From: Cyrtodaria siliqua
Lineage: Eukaryota; Mollusca; Bivalvia; Adapedonta; Hiatellidae
Direction: 5' to 3'
Length of the DNA: 64,000 bases
Assembly: GCA_037043455.1 (NCBI GenBank)
Contig: JAWPHD010005120.1
Coordinates: forward strand, 1-64,000
Shown: positions 1 through 11,427 of the stretch, piece by piece
Position numbering within the stretch: position 1 is the first letter of the stretch
Layout of the letters: the number at the start of each line of letters is the position of its first letter
Notes under the pieces: model-generated
The model's database searches: none
What the model saw: the letters and a program-made list of their open reading frames with translations, nothing else
Told to the model about the DNA's origin: nothing
Position numbers and translations under genes: made by a program

Positions 1-254
1 CACGAAATTATTTAACAGTACAGCATATTTTTCTATATCTTTTTGTAATTAAGTTATTATGCTATGTTATTAGTGTCAACGTTACACACGATAACGTGTA
101 ATATTATATTATATAGTAAATCAATTACACACATTTGTCAAGGTATGTGGGATTTTAGGTATCCGACAATGACATTAGTATCTAAAACAGCTCATGACGC
201 ACACTTGTGTAACGAACTACGTAAAAAACGATAAAATAACACCTGTTTATTTAC
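1..254 (-). other. Start of intron 4 of the SLC16-like gene
   Basis: AT-rich, with stops in all frames. Nothing recognisable apart from the donor GTAAAT at 254-249. Confidence 0.6.
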
Positions 255-305
255 CTGCTAACATGAAAGCATGCTCGTATGTCCCACCGCTATCAATTAT
301 TATAC
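255..305 (-). CDS. SLC16/MCT-like transporter, fourth coding exon, 51-nt microexon
   Basis: Found by looking for the continuation after GPVFAG. Acceptor ATTTCAG|GTATAA (starts 305), donor GCAG|GTAAAT (ends 255), phase 1 to phase 1, 17 codons. Translation IIIDSGGTYEHAFMLAG follows the family pattern after TM10 (AGL.YD.TG.Y...F..AG), so the join is convincing despite the short length. The exon is too short for an ORF scan. The next exon must lie left of base 1; I saw none in 1-254. Confidence 0.8.
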
Positions 306-628
306 CTGAAATGTATATACAAACCATGTTATGCAGTCATCTAAAATAGGTGAATATTTATACCTGACACGACACAATATACGAGAGTTAATCTCAATTA
401 AATTTATTTGAACGAACATATTCTATGTTAGATCAAACTTTGTTAACAGTAAACGTGCGGGCCTTGTTGCGCGTTATGCGATGCATGGTATTCCTATATG
501 CGTTCAAAGATTACCAGTTGAGTTTAACTCATATAAAGAAATCAGACGAATCACCAATGCGTCCTTATGACATATGTGTCTGCATAATTGAAGATTTCTT
601 TAACATGATATAGAGGATGCGTACAAAC
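306..628 (-). other. Intron 3 of the SLC16-like gene
   Basis: 323 bp between exons 3 and 4, bounded by GTTTGT and TTTCAG. No repeat or coding similarity seen. The small plus-strand open frame here has no supporting features. Confidence 0.75.
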
Positions 629-1405
629 CTGCAAATACAGGTCCGAATGCTGTTCCTATCCCACAGAAAAGCAACTCCATACCAGTTGCAATTGATAAAT
701 ATTTTAGTCCAACTAGTTTCATGTTAATGGAATTCATTATTGCATAGCACCCTCCAAAATATGAGCCAAGTATGAGTGAATATATCAGTAAGCCTATATA
801 CGACTTAGAGTAAAGTGGAAATAAGAACGTTCCAAGAGCAAGCGTCCCAAACGTTCCAAAATAAAGCACCATTTCGTCTACGTTTTTCCGTGATGTCGCA
901 ATGTTTGTAAATATCCTCGATATAACTGTCGACATTCCACAAGCAGACAACAGCAGCGTGGCAACAAGGGCTGAACATTCTATGGACACCGCAAACACCG
1001 GAATTTGAACAAATATCATATATGTACCCGCACTGAAAAGCATTAAACTGAGAGAAAAGCATACAATCAGTTTATTGGAATACACATTTGCATAGAATGT
1101 CAATATTTGTCGCTTTGAAAAACGTGTCCGTTGCTCATTCTGTAAGCATTTCTGTCTGCATAGTTCCAGTTCGGATGGCTTGCATAGTGTCGCAAATAGG
1201 CATTTATGTAAACCTATTCCAGATATGATTATAAAATATCCCGTATTTCCGTAATAATCCCGTAGGACCTCCATAATGGGTGATAGAATACAGACACCAA
1301 TTCCAACACCGGAAATGGAGATTCCAAGTGCTACATTGCGCAGGCGCCTAAAGTTAAAGCCAACTACCACCATTGTAGCCGTATAGCCAATTCCACCACC
1401 GATTC
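629..1405 (-). CDS. SLC16/MCT-like transporter, third coding exon (TM4 to about TM10), 777 nt
   Basis: Acceptor TTTCAG|GAATCGG (exon starts 1405) and donor GCAG|GTTTGT (exon ends 629). Codes for residues about 118-376. GIGGGIGYTATMVVVGFNF is TM4; FNFRRLRNVALGISISG (134-150) matches the second SLC16 signature (YF.KRR.LA.G.A.AG) leading into TM5. After TM6 a short cytoplasmic loop (about 25 residues, rich in K, R, Q and E) leads to TM7 (GTYMIFVQIPVFA), TM8 with a conserved-type SRI segment, TM9-10 and GTAFGPVFAG. The open frame extends past both splice sites (to 1454 and 600), but those extensions have no family similarity and are intron. Sequence is uninterrupted by stops, which supports a live gene. 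Confidence 0.88.
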
Positions 1406-1529
1406 CTGAAAGAGGAAAGAACAGGGAATTTAGATTAAGAAAGTGTGATAACATAAAATGATACTCATAGTTGTGTTAACAGATTACGGTACCCAATACA
1501 TGTAATTTGACATTATTTACGTAAGGTGA

Positions 1530-1605
1530 AGCATTCAAGGACAACAGTCAACCAAAAACACGCACAGATACACACAATAATTGCAAAAATGAATAAAAAG
1601 ACGAT
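1530..1605 (+). repeat. Fragment of dispersed element V
   Basis: Matches the left part of the V element (GCATTCAAGGACAACAGTC, then CACGCACAGA and GAATAAAAAGACG). Short and truncated. Confidence 0.55.
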
Positions 1606-1636
1606 GTTCTAATATATAGAGGTTCTTACATGAGTA

Positions 1637-1718
1637 CTCATTCATTATTGAATTTATTAAACAAGTTGGCAAACTGATATAATGCGAGGCTCTTGCAATA
1701 AATTCAATAATGAATGAG
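1637..1718. repeat. Perfect 22-bp inverted repeat (hairpin)
   Basis: Arms 1637-1658 and 1697-1718 are exact reverse complements (centred on TTCATTATTGAATT), with a loop of 38 bases. Flanks are AT-rich. Could be a degraded foldback element inside intron 2. Confidence 0.7.
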
Positions 1719-1719
1719 A

Positions 1720-2946
1720 ACGAATGTTAGATTCTATTTATCACATAACTCACATATCGACTTTTATTGCATTTTGCCTGTCGTTTTAACACGCGAAACT
1801 GACATAAACCGTGGGAATTGGATCATTATCGATTTCTTTGACAGCGCATACTAGGCTTATTGGCATACTTATATAACTAGTGGTATATCGAAGATATAGA
1901 ATAGTGTTATTCCACTCCCACAACGTAAGTTATGTGATAAAATATATTCCAGTAGACTAAATACAATTATAGTAGCCTACATATAGAAAACTACATACAA
2001 TTTATATATGAAACGAGAATTTGAAAGGGAAGGTTAGGTTTAATGTTTGTCTCAAATCGTTTATTGTCCTGCCCTTAATGGTTTGCTCTCTTGCTGATAT
2101 GGCTTTTGCCAAGTCATTGAGTCCTTCCTTTGTGTCTTTCTGAGCTTTTCTATGCGTTTGATGTTTTATTCGCTCGTATATGGTTTTCATAATTGCACAT
2201 GGTAAGGTAGTACTGAACAGTTTCTTTGCGTTTTTCGCTTTGATAACGCAATCTTATACATGGTAGCAGTGAACAGTTTATTTGTGTTGTGATGCTAACG
2301 CACATGCATTCCTTACACAATTATGAACAATTGTACTTATGTGATGATGTGAGCATGTCGTGCTACAAAGGTGAATATATATCAATATGTAACGCATGTC
2401 AAGGATTTGACAAGAACGAAGCGATGTTGTCCACCTTGATTCAAAATGTTTGGTAGGAAGAACTAATAGTAAAAATTGGGAAGAAATTGTCTGGTAAGTA
2501 AAAACGGTCGTGGCTTCGTGACAACATTGTTTTATTTAGTTGTTTTTTTAATATTGTTTTAACACACATGACTCGATCTGTTATTATGTTAAACGTTGTT
2601 CTCAGTTCCTACCCAGATATAATGCTATTTTCTCTCGGCAGCTATTTTACGCTTTCGTACAACCTTGCTTGTATTCACTGATACGTGATCATCTTTGTGC
2701 TAATCTGTTAATGCTTATACAAGCTGACTAGTTTGTTGGCGGATACACATCTAGTCTAGTGGGTATTTGTTTATTTACACATTTACTGACACGTGTTTTA
2801 GTGGCACTTATCCTTATTTTCAACCCTTATTTGTTTGTGGAGTAACAACTCTGCTGTTTGTGGAGTAACAACTCTGCTTCTATTTTCCTTTACAAATGGT
2901 TCTCGTTTTCCATGCGAGTTTTTATTCTGTGAATGCTAGTTTTCCA
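1720..2946. other. Repeat-poor part of intron 2
   Basis: No gene seen. The stretch at 2035-2110 resembles 37870-37930 (shared GCCCTTAATGGTTT context), so part is a dispersed repeat. A short direct duplication (GGAGTAACAACTCTGCT) occurs at about 2838-2880. Confidence 0.5.
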
Positions 2947-4060
2947 GTTCAACTGTTATACATACTGTTATAGTACCTACTGTTATAGTACCTACTGTTA
3001 TACCTACTGTTACAGTATCTACTGTTATACCTACTGTTATAGTACCTACTGTTATAGTACCTACTGTTATAGTACCTACTGTTATACCTACTGTTACAGT
3101 ATCTACTGTTATACCTACTGTTATAGTACCTACTGTTATACCTACTGTTACAGTATCTACTGTTATACCTACTGTTATAGTACCTACTGTTATAGTACCT
3201 ACTGTTATAGTACCTACTGTTATAGTACCTACTGTTATAGTACCTACTGTTATAGTACCTACTGTTATAGTACCTACTGTTATACCTACTGTTACAGTAT
3301 CTACTGTTATACCTACTGTTATAGTACCTACTGGTACAGTACCTACTGTTATAGTACCTACTGTTGTAGTACCTACTGTTATAGTACCTACTGTTATAGT
3401 ATCTACTGTTATACCTACTGTTATAGTACCTACTGTTATACCTACTGTTAAAGTATCTACTGTTATACCCACTGTTATAGTACCTACTTTTATACCCACT
3501 GTTATAGTACCTACTGTTATAGTACCTACTGTTATACCTACTGTTATAGTACCTACTTTTATACCCACTGTTATAGTACCTACTGTTGTAGTACCTACTG
3601 TTATACCTACTGTTATAGTACCTACTTTTATACCCACTGTTATAGTACCTATTGTTATAGTACCTACTGTTATAGTACCTACTTTTATACCCACTGTTAT
3701 AGTACCTACTGTTGTAGTACCTACTGTTATACCTACTGTTAAAGTATCTACTGTTATACCCACTGTTATAGTACCTACTTTTATACCCACTGTTATAGTA
3801 CCTACTGTTATACCTACTGTTACAGTATCTACTGTTATACCTACTGTTATAGTACCTACTGGTACAGTACCTACTGTTATAGTACCTACTGTTGTAGTAC
3901 CTACTGTTATAGTACCTATTGTTATACCCACTGTTATAGTACCTACTTTTATACCCACTGTTATAGTACCTACTGTTATAGTACCTACTGTTGTAGTACC
4001 TACTGTTGTAGTACCTACTGTTATAGTACCTACTGCTATAGTACCTACTATTATAGTATA
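2947..4060. repeat. Short-period tandem array, ACTGTTATAGTACCT type (block 1)
   Basis: Alternating 15-bp (TACTGTTATAGTACC) and 12-bp (TACTGTTATACC) units with point variants. All unit lengths are multiples of three, so both strands stay open for hundreds of codons (repeats of TVGTI, NSRYY and CYSTY types); these are not credible proteins. Lies in intron 2 of the SLC16-like gene. Confidence 0.95.
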
Positions 4061-4440
4061 CAGTTATCACATGTGTGTTTGGGGAACAGTCAAAACTGTT
4101 TTCCCGAGGTGGAGGGGATGGCAGTGTCAACTGTTTCAACTGACATCCTCCGACACCAAGGGAAAACAGTTTTGACTGTTCCCCAAACACACATGTGATA
4201 ACTGTTTTATTACCTGATTAATGTTACTGTACGAAACAGTGAAAATGTAAATTTGTTTTATAATGGGAACCTATGGTGAAAAAAGCAACATGACGTCACG
4301 CAAACGAAATTCCAGCACGTGAGGGAAACAGTCGAAACTAAAGCCCGGTAACAGTTCGTTTTCACCGGGAACAGTCTTTTCCTTTGTGAATTAGCAAGAA
4401 ATGACGATATAGCATTTATATAGGATATCAGGTAATAATA
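4061..4440. repeat. Palindromic AACAGT-rich spacer module, copy 1
   Basis: Begins with a perfect 45-bp inverted repeat (arms 4061-4105 and 4160-4204; core GGGGAACAGTCAAAACTG), then a tail of about 235 bp holding more AACAGT or ACTGTT words and a small CCCGGT/ACCGGG stem. A second copy lies at 5079-5490. Copy 1 has lost the inner hairpin tip present in copy 2. Confidence 0.9.
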
Positions 4441-5078
4441 CCTACAGTTATAGTACCTACTGGTACAGTACCTATGTTGTATCTACTGTTATAGTACATA
4501 TTGTTATACCTACTGTTATAGTATCTACTGTTATACCTACTGTTATAGTACCTACTGTTATACCTACTGTTATAGTACCTACTGTTATACCTACTGTTAT
4601 AGTACCTACTGTTATAGTACCTACTGTTATACCTAATGTTATAGTACCTACTGTTATACTTACTGTTATAGAACCTTATGTTATAGTACCTACTGTTATA
4701 GTAACTACTGTTATAGTACCTACTGTTATAGTGTATACTGTTATACCTACTGTTATAGCACCTACTGGTACAGTACCTATATTATATCTACTGTTATAGT
4801 ACCTACTGTTATACCTACTGTTATAGTACCTACTGTTATACCTACTGTTATAGTACCTACTGTTATAGCACCTACTGGTACAGTACCTATATTATATCTA
4901 CTGTTATAGTACCTACTGTTATATCTACTGTTATAGTACCTACTGTTATACCTACTGTTATAGTACCTACTGTTATACCTACTGTTATAGTACCTACTGT
5001 TATACCTACTGTTATAGTACCTACTGTTATACCTACTGTTATAGTACCTACTGTTATAGTACATAATGTTATAGTATA
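4441..5078. repeat. Short-period tandem array, ACTGTTATAGTACCT type (block 2)
   Basis: Same 12- and 15-bp units as block 1, including recurring variants GGTACAGTACCTAT and TTATATCTACTG. Confidence 0.95.
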
Positions 5079-5490
5079 CAGTTATCACATGTGTGTTTGG
5101 GGAACAGTCAAAACTGTTTTCCCGAGGTGGAGGGATGGCAGTGTGAACTGTTTCCCAAGGCCGATAGGCCGAGGGAAACAGTTCACACTGACATCCCCCG
5201 ACACCAAGGGAAAACAGTTTTGACTGTTCCCCAAACACACATGTGATAACTTTTTTATTACCTGATTAATGTTACTGTACGAAACAGTGAAAATGAAATT
5301 TTGTTTTATAATGGGAACCTATGGTGAAAAAAGCAACATGACGTCACGCAAACGAAATTCCAGCACGTGAGGGAAACAGTCGAAACTAAAGCCCGGTAAC
5401 AGTTCGTTATCACCGGGAACAGTCTTTTCCTTAGTGAATCAGCACGAAATGACGATATAGCATTTATATAGGAGATCAGGTAATAATACC
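5079..5490. repeat. Palindromic AACAGT-rich spacer module, copy 2 (intact hairpin)
   Basis: Outer arms 5079-5123 and 5208-5251 differ at only one end base. An inner near-perfect arm pair (5140-5156 with 5173-5189, AGTGTGAACTGTTTCCC) closes on the loop AAGGCCGATAGGCCGA, itself partly palindromic. The tail matches copy 1 almost base for base. The whole module sits between blocks of ACTGTT array. Confidence 0.9.
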
Positions 5491-6150
5491 TACTGTTATA
5501 GTACCTACTGTTATACCTACTGTTATAGTATCTACTGTTATACCTACTGTTATAGTATCTACTGTTATAGTACCTAATGTTATAGTACCTACTGTTATAC
5601 CTACTGTTATAGTGTCTACTGTTATACCTACTGTTATAGCACCTACTGGTACAGTACCTATATTATATCTACTGTTATAGTACCTACTGTTATAGTACCT
5701 AATGTTATAGTACCTACTGTTATAGTATCTACTGTTATAGTACCTACTGTTATACCTACTGTTATAGTGTCTACTGTTATACCTACTGTTATAGTACCTA
5801 CTGTTATAGTACATAATGTTATAGTACCTACTGTTATAGTATATACTGGTACAGTACCTATGTTATATCTACTGTTATAGTATCTACTGTTATACCTACT
5901 GTTATAGTACCTACTGTTATAGTACCTACTGTTATAGTACCTATTGCTATAGTACCTACATTTATAGTACCTACTGTTATAGTACCTACTGCTATAATAC
6001 CTACATTAATAGTATCTACTGTTATAGTACCTACTGTTATAGTACCTACTGCTATAGTACCTACTGTTGTAGTACCTACTGTTGTAGTACCTACTATTAT
6101 AGTACCTACTGTTGTAGTACCTACTATTATAGTACCTACTGTTATAGTAT
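5491..6150. repeat. Short-period tandem array, ACTGTTATAGTACCT type (block 3)
   Basis: Same family as blocks 1 and 2, more degenerate to the right (TTGTAGTACC and TTATAGTACCTACA variants). Ends near TAGTATGAACACTTATG. Confidence 0.95.
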
Positions 6151-6690
6151 GAACACTTATGTTTAGAATATGTGTATACTCATTAAATGAACAAACAAAG
6201 AGCCATCGCAGCTCGTAACGTTACGAATATAGCAGGACTGAAAAAGACATTCAATTACAATTTTCAACGTCATCAACAAATATCTATTATTTTCCAATCC
6301 AAGTCAGAATTACGTAATAAATGCCTATTTAATTCTATCAAATTTAAAAGCATTGTCATAAAATACAAGTGGTTTTGATTTAAAAGTGCATGTTTTGCAT
6401 ATTTGCTACTTATTGTTCACGAAATTGAGTGCGAAAACACATCATTATCTGTGTTTTCCTACAGATTTGAGGTTGTGGTTTGTGCAGCGTGTATTTCTGA
6501 TTTCGCAATTTGCAGCGCTACAATACCATACGTCACATGTTTGATGAATTTAATACTGTGTAACAATATATATGTTCAAGGAGATCACGCAAAGCTTTTA
6601 GCATGATTTTGTATATCATTCATATCACATAAGAATATATCAATCTAAATGATCCAAGACGACCCAAGACGTTAAGCCCTTTATGTTTGT
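6151..6690. other. Unassigned intron 2 sequence
   Basis: Two small open frames (6187-6378, 6403-6606) have no recognisable domain. No repeats detected by eye. Confidence 0.4.
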
Positions 6691-6694
6691 GGTG

Positions 6695-7090
6695 TCGCAT
6701 ACCTTGCTTCTCATTACAAGGTCCCGCCTGAAATTCATTAAGCGATGGGAAAGTCTATATTAGCATGATTTTATAAGGATATTTTGACAATAAAACACGT
6801 TAAAAAAGGCGATATACCTATAAAATGTTTAATTTTACAACATGCATACATTTTAAGCCGAAAATAAGTTTTTATTTCATACCCCAGCAAACCCCGTTTC
6901 CGCCTGTTGGATAAGGGGTTGGATGTGGTATGAAAGTTAATATTCGGACCACGTTATGTATTTAATTGTTGTTTGTTTTAGTTGACTACATTTCCTGTTC
7001 GACTTGTACAGTATGCCTATTTTTAGATAATGTTCAATATAGCAATGTTATTCAAAGAAAACACTACAAAAGGACCTCAGTGTATATACC
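6695..7090. repeat. Dispersed repeat, paired with 39740-40015
   Basis: Shares long stretches with 39740-40015, for example CATACCCCAGC...GGGTTGGATG and GTTAATATTCGGACCACGT. The end (about 7040-7090) also resembles 37060-37110. Family unknown. Confidence 0.7.
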
Positions 7091-7740
7091 CGGGCTAATA
7101 TGTTAATGATGTAGATGTTAGCAGTCGCTTTAAACGTTTTTTTCCTACGACCAGGTAACGTTGGGAACTAGGTCTTTAACAGAGCAGAACGTGTTCAAGT
7201 TGAAGGGACCCACGGCAATCTTGACGTCTTTATTAAGAGTTACAATGAACACATCGATGTATTAATCCAGTATACTTTTGACGTTAACTTCTTGTTTATC
7301 TTGAAACAAACTGTAAGAAAATGTTTTCAAATTTACTAATTTAATCTAACTGACGTTTAAGTATTGTATTGGTGCAAAATTAGTAATAGGTCAATTTTTT
7401 TTTTTCAATTTTTTTTTTATTAAAGCATAAACATTTTACAATGTCCATCGCCATCAGCATTGAGGCGGTATTACATACAAGACATACTAAATACAAATAT
7501 TATTGAAAGTAATTATAGCATACAAGTTGTTCACACCACTGGTATGGCTCGAAACACTATTAAATATTATGTATAGTACATGATCCACCTATGACCTATA
7601 TAGATAGTCTACAGTGTGATTGCACGAGCTTCACGAATACCAATACCATAACACATATTTGCATTGTAAACATAAGGCATTATGAAAACAGTGTTGGGTT
7701 GTTGGTCACTACATTATTAGAACAGTTATACAATACAATA

Positions 7741-7742
7741 TA

Positions 7743-7791
<49 letters not shown>

Positions 7792-7806
7792 TAATAATAA
7801 TAATAA
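7741..7806. repeat. (AAT)n microsatellite
   Basis: About 20 AAT triplets with one interruption. Confidence 0.95.
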
Positions 7807-7969
7807 AACACTTACAAAAACTGCACCTGCGCATTTATTTTTAAATTGAAAAAATAGTAATAGGTACAAACACATTTGTTTGAACTATTTAAGCCATTTT
7901 TATGGTCTGCAAAAAATTGAAAAAAATGGCACCGTTTTTCCATACTATAGGACGAAGAGCAAATTAAAT

Positions 7970-8145
7970 ATGCAATGCTAAGGACAAAACACAACACAAA
8001 GCGTTGTGAATACAGCGTTACCGACTTGGAATGGTCTGTAGGCAATATGGTTATATTAAATACACAACCTCGCTTTTATCCCGTCTTCAGCGACCAAGTT
8101 CACATAACAGTGTTAACAAGAGGAAGTATTGCTATGCAATACAAT
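7970..8145 (+). repeat. Dispersed element V2 copy
   Basis: Related to copies at 26080-26330 (+) and 28085-28385 (-). Shared words include GTTACCGACTTGGAA, CCTCGCTTTTATCCCGTCTT and CAGTGTTAAC near the end. A V-like relative with its own right half. Confidence 0.65.
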
Positions 8146-8414
8146 GTCCCCTGCTGGTTATTTTGTGATATTTTTTTGTCGAGGATAATTAGTTTTCTCC
8201 TTGGATAAAGTGACACATGAACATTGTAATGCATAATGTAACGTAGCAGCAATGTAATGCGTTACTGCATTAGGTAGCGGATTAAAAAGCGTAATATGCC
8301 CAATTTGCTGTCTGAAAAATATGAGACTGAACACGACTGTTTAAGAATTACGGCATAGTATAAAATTTGAATGTTCGCAAAAACGACTATGTGTAGTTTA
8401 AGAAAAGTGGCAAA

Positions 8415-9060
8415 AGTGGTTTAGTAGCAGTGACCTTGACCTTGACCCCAGTGACCCCAAATACAATCTAAAGTTTTCTTTTCATATAAGCTAGCTACCC
8501 ATAAAGCTTCATTCCAATATCTCATTCGTAACTGAAGTTATTGAACGGAAACCGTTTTTCTATTTTAGTAACAGTGACCTTGACTTTGACCCCAGTGACC
8601 CCAAAGGCAATCCCTATTTTAGTAGCAGTGACATTAACCTTGACCCCAGGGATCTCAAATGCAATCACAAGCTTCCTTTTCTATATACGCTACCTACCCA
8701 TAAGGTTCCTTCCAATATCTCATTCCTAACTGAAGTTATTGAGCAGAAGCCGTTTTTCTATTTTAAGTAACAGTGACCTTGACCTTGACCACAGTAACCC
8801 CAAATAAGATGCCGAGCTTTCGTTTCATATACAGTTTCATTTCAATATCTCGTTCCTAACTGAAGTTATGGAGCGGAAACCGTTTTTCTATTTTCAGTAA
8901 CAGTGACCTGTCCTTAACCCCAGTGACCCCAGAGGCAATCCCAAGCTTTCCTTTCATACACGCCAAATACCCAGAAAGTTTCATTCCAATATCTCATTCC
9001 TAACTGAAATTATTGAGCGGAAACGTGTTACAGACTGACAAACTGTCAGACTGTCAGACG
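8415..9060. repeat. Tandem mollusc-type repeat (GTGACCTTGACCTTGACC), 4-5 units
   Basis: Units of about 130-155 bp starting AGTAACAGTGACCTTGACC and containing CATTCCAATATCTCATTC and TATTGAGCGGAAACCG. It ends in a run of CAGACTG words typical of this element type. I recall similar sequence as common in bivalve genomes; no search was run. The small open frame inside is not a gene. Confidence 0.8.
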
Positions 9061-9119
9061 GATTGCAATCCTCTACGACCTGTAGGGACTAATACAACTA
9101 CATCCCATCAAATGGTAAC

Positions 9120-9400
9120 ATTTTACTATAAATATAGACATACAAATCGAACAGGAAAAGCACCATTCATGAACGACAGTCAACCACATAGAAATAAAGA
9201 ACAAATTTAAAGATGAATAAAAGGCCAAATAAGACATCACAAACACAAAAGGGTTGACAATAGGGCTACCGCCTTGGAACGGTCAGTGGCAAAACAGGCC
9301 GCTTGGGGTTTAAACCAGGTTCTAGGGTGCACCAAACCTAACACTTACCCTACTGCCAACCCAATAAAACGGGACAGCGTAAATAAAGAAATCCCCGCCA
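9120..9400 (+). mobile_element. Dispersed element V, well-preserved copy
   Basis: About 280 bp. Order: AATCGAACAGGAAAAGC, a CA-rich stretch, ACAAACACAAAAGGGTTGAC, GGGCTACCGCC, GGAACGGTCAGTGGCAA, GGTTCTAGGGTGCACC and CAATAAAACGGGACAGCGTA. At least ten copies or fragments of this element occur in the window in both orientations, so it is a high-copy non-coding element (SINE or MITE). I could not assign terminal repeats or a pol III promoter with confidence. Confidence 0.8.
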
Positions 9401-9531
9401 TGAACTATTTTCTAACCAAGAAGGCAGCATTAATAGGCAGTATAAGTAAAACACAAAGATGCTGGTGGATATATAAATACAAAAAAAACAATAGCCTAAA
9501 CAAAGTCCACATCCCGACAAATCAACAAACG

Positions 9532-9537
<6 letters not shown>

Positions 9538-9562
<25 letters not shown>
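9538..9562. repeat. (TA)n microsatellite
   Basis: CACACACA followed by about 12 TA steps. Confidence 0.9.
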
Positions 9563-9564
<2 letters not shown>

Positions 9565-9599
9565 GTTGTAATACTATATAAATAAAACAATACATAATT

Positions 9600-9745
9600 A
9601 GAAACATATTCAAATAAAAGTCGAACTGGACATATACCTTGCGAGGATCACAGTCAATCAAAACACCGGCACAAGCAACAGTTGCAACGATAAATAAGTG
9701 TCAAAATAGGTGACATCACACAGATACATGGGTTGGTAACCAAGT
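9600..9745 (+). repeat. Degenerate V element fragment
   Basis: Retains AAGTCGAACTGGACA, CACAGTCAATCAAAACA and GACATCACACAGAT in V order. Confidence 0.5.
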
Positions 9746-9969
9746 CACGCAGAAGCGAACAGAACGCTGCGTGTTTTAAAACAAATAATGCTTGCCGTTT
9801 GTGTCTTAATACTAAGGTGGTTACATATTATTACTATATGGAAATGACTGTAAAGGAAATGTATCACGGATAATACTGTTTAGAAAATGTTGAATCATTT
9901 GAAAGAGATACCGATGCTGGTCGTTGCCCACTTGCCCCCTTACGACTAAACCAGTGCTTACAATTTCAT

Positions 9970-10130
9970 TCATTATGCGAACAGGATATGTAACATTCTA
10001 GTCAACCATAAACACGCACAGAAATACACAACAACTACACAGATAAATAAAAGACAAGATATGACATGATACACATAAAAGCGTTGAAATAGGGCTACCG
10101 CCTCGGAACGGTCAGTGGCAACATATATTT
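9970..10130 (+). repeat. V element fragment
   Basis: Retains GCGAACAGGATATGTAACATT, TAGTCAACCATAAACACGC, ATAGGGCTACCGCC and GGAACGGTCAGTGGCAA, then is cut off. Confidence 0.7.
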
Positions 10131-10210
10131 AGTGTGGCATTACTTGCTAATATAATTCTGATTGAAAATGCAAGGTGCGTCATAAGACTTTTAATTAACA
10201 TGATTTGATG

Positions 10211-11340
10211 CAACTACATTTCCTACCTGCAATTATTTCGCATGTAACTATACACAGGGGTAGGCAAGGGCTGTATGTTGTAATTTTCTACCTGCCATTA
10301 TTCCGTAGGTAACTATACACAGGGGAAAACAAGGGCTGACTGCTGTCATTTCCTACCTGCCATTATTCAGTATGACAAGGGCTGAATGCTGTTATTTCAT
10401 ACCTCCTACATTATTCCGTATGTAACTATACACAGGGGAAGACAAGGGCTGAATGCTGCTGTAATTTCCTACCTGCCATTATTCCGTATGTCACTATACA
10501 CAGGGGAAGACAAGGGCTGCATGCTATAATTTCCTACCTGCCATTATTCCGTATGTAACTATACACAATGGTAGACAAGCGTTGAATGCTGTAATAATTC
10601 CGTATGTAACTATACACAGTGGTAGACAAGGGCTGAATGCAGTAATTTCCTACCTGTCCTTATTCCGTATGTAACTATACACAGGGGTAGACAGGGGCTG
10701 AATGCTATAATTTCCTACCTGCCATTTTCCCGTATGTAACTTACACAGGGATCGACAAGGGATGAATGCTGAATTTCGTACCTGCCATTATTCCGTATGT
10801 AACTATACACAGGGGCATGGGCTGAATGATGTAATGTCTTACCTGCCATTATTCCGCATGTAACTATACACAGGGGTAGACAAGGGCTGAATGCTGTAAT
10901 TTTCTACCTGCCATTATTCCGTATGTAACTATTCACAAGGGTAGACAAGCGCTGAATGCTGTAATAATTCCGTATGTAACTATACACAATGGTAGACAGT
11001 GGCTGAATGCTGTAATTTCCTACCTGCCATTTTTCCGTATGTAACTATACACAGGGATCGACAAGGGATGAATGCTGAAATTTCCTACCTGCCATTATTC
11101 CGTATGTAACTATACACAGGGGTAGGCAAGGGCTGAATGCTGTAATTTCATAACTGCCATTATTCCGCATGTAACTATACACAGGGGTAGGCAAGGGCTG
11201 AATGCTGTAATTTCCTACCTGTCATTATTCCGTATGTAACTATACAAAGGGGTAGACAAGGGCTGAGTGCTGTAATTTCGTACCTGCTATTATTCCGTAT
11301 GTAACTATACACAGGGGTAGACAAGGGCTGAATGCTGTAA
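10211..11340 (-). repeat. 18-copy, about 65-bp array made from the 3' end of coding exon 2 and its splice donor
   Basis: On the gene strand the unit runs ATTACAG, then 51 nt of exon-2-like sequence (CATTCAGCCCTTG...AATAATGGCAG), then GTAGGAA. The exon copy is the rightmost unit (about 11284-11340); 17 more lie in intron 2, several shortened (near 10353, 10594, 10955). Most keep the donor CAG|GTAGGA or CAG|GTACGA, and most keep an AG just before CATTCAG. The 51-nt segment between them is in phase 1-1, so in principle it could be included without shifting frame. Whether any is used in mRNA is unknown. Confidence 0.92.
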
Positions 11341-11427
11341 TAATACAGCCAACTGTGGTCAGTATTCCATCTATAAACATGGCGGATCGGCAGCTAAATT
11401 TGTCTATTATCATGCTGGACAATGGAC
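11284..11427 (-). CDS. SLC16/MCT-like transporter, second coding exon (TM2-TM3), 144 nt
   Basis: Acceptor TTTCAG|GTCCATTG (exon starts 11427) and donor GCAG|GTACGA (exon ends 11284) give 144 nt, phase 1 to phase 1. It codes for GPLSSMIIDKFSCRSA, like the MCT 'GP(I/L)SS...N(K/R)(F/Y)G.R' loop after TM2, then a TM3 helix ending GIIAG. Joined to exon 1 it restores GGPLSS, the usual MCT sequence. The last 55-60 nt plus the donor are the founder or a member of a roughly 65-bp tandem array filling the start of intron 2 (10211-11283). Reading past the donor reaches a stop at about 11240, so failure to splice here would truncate the protein. Confidence 0.85.

Noticed and set aside
1406..1454. N-terminal extension of the exon 3 open frame to an ATG at 1454
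   Set aside because: A consensus acceptor at 1406 and phase agreement with exon 2 show this is intron; the extension has no MCT similarity.
2933..4190. Long open frames of 172-413 codons on both strands
   Set aside because: They are translations of 12- and 15-bp tandem units (low complexity, open in several frames on both strands), with no domain, start context or splice support.
9274..9661. 103-codon frames on both strands at 9.3-9.66 kb
   Set aside because: Made of V element and (TA)n microsatellite sequence.
11240..11283. Reading of exon 2 past the donor to a stop at 11240
   Set aside because: The donor at 11283 joins in phase to exon 3 and restores the family sequence; the read-through is repeat-unit intron.
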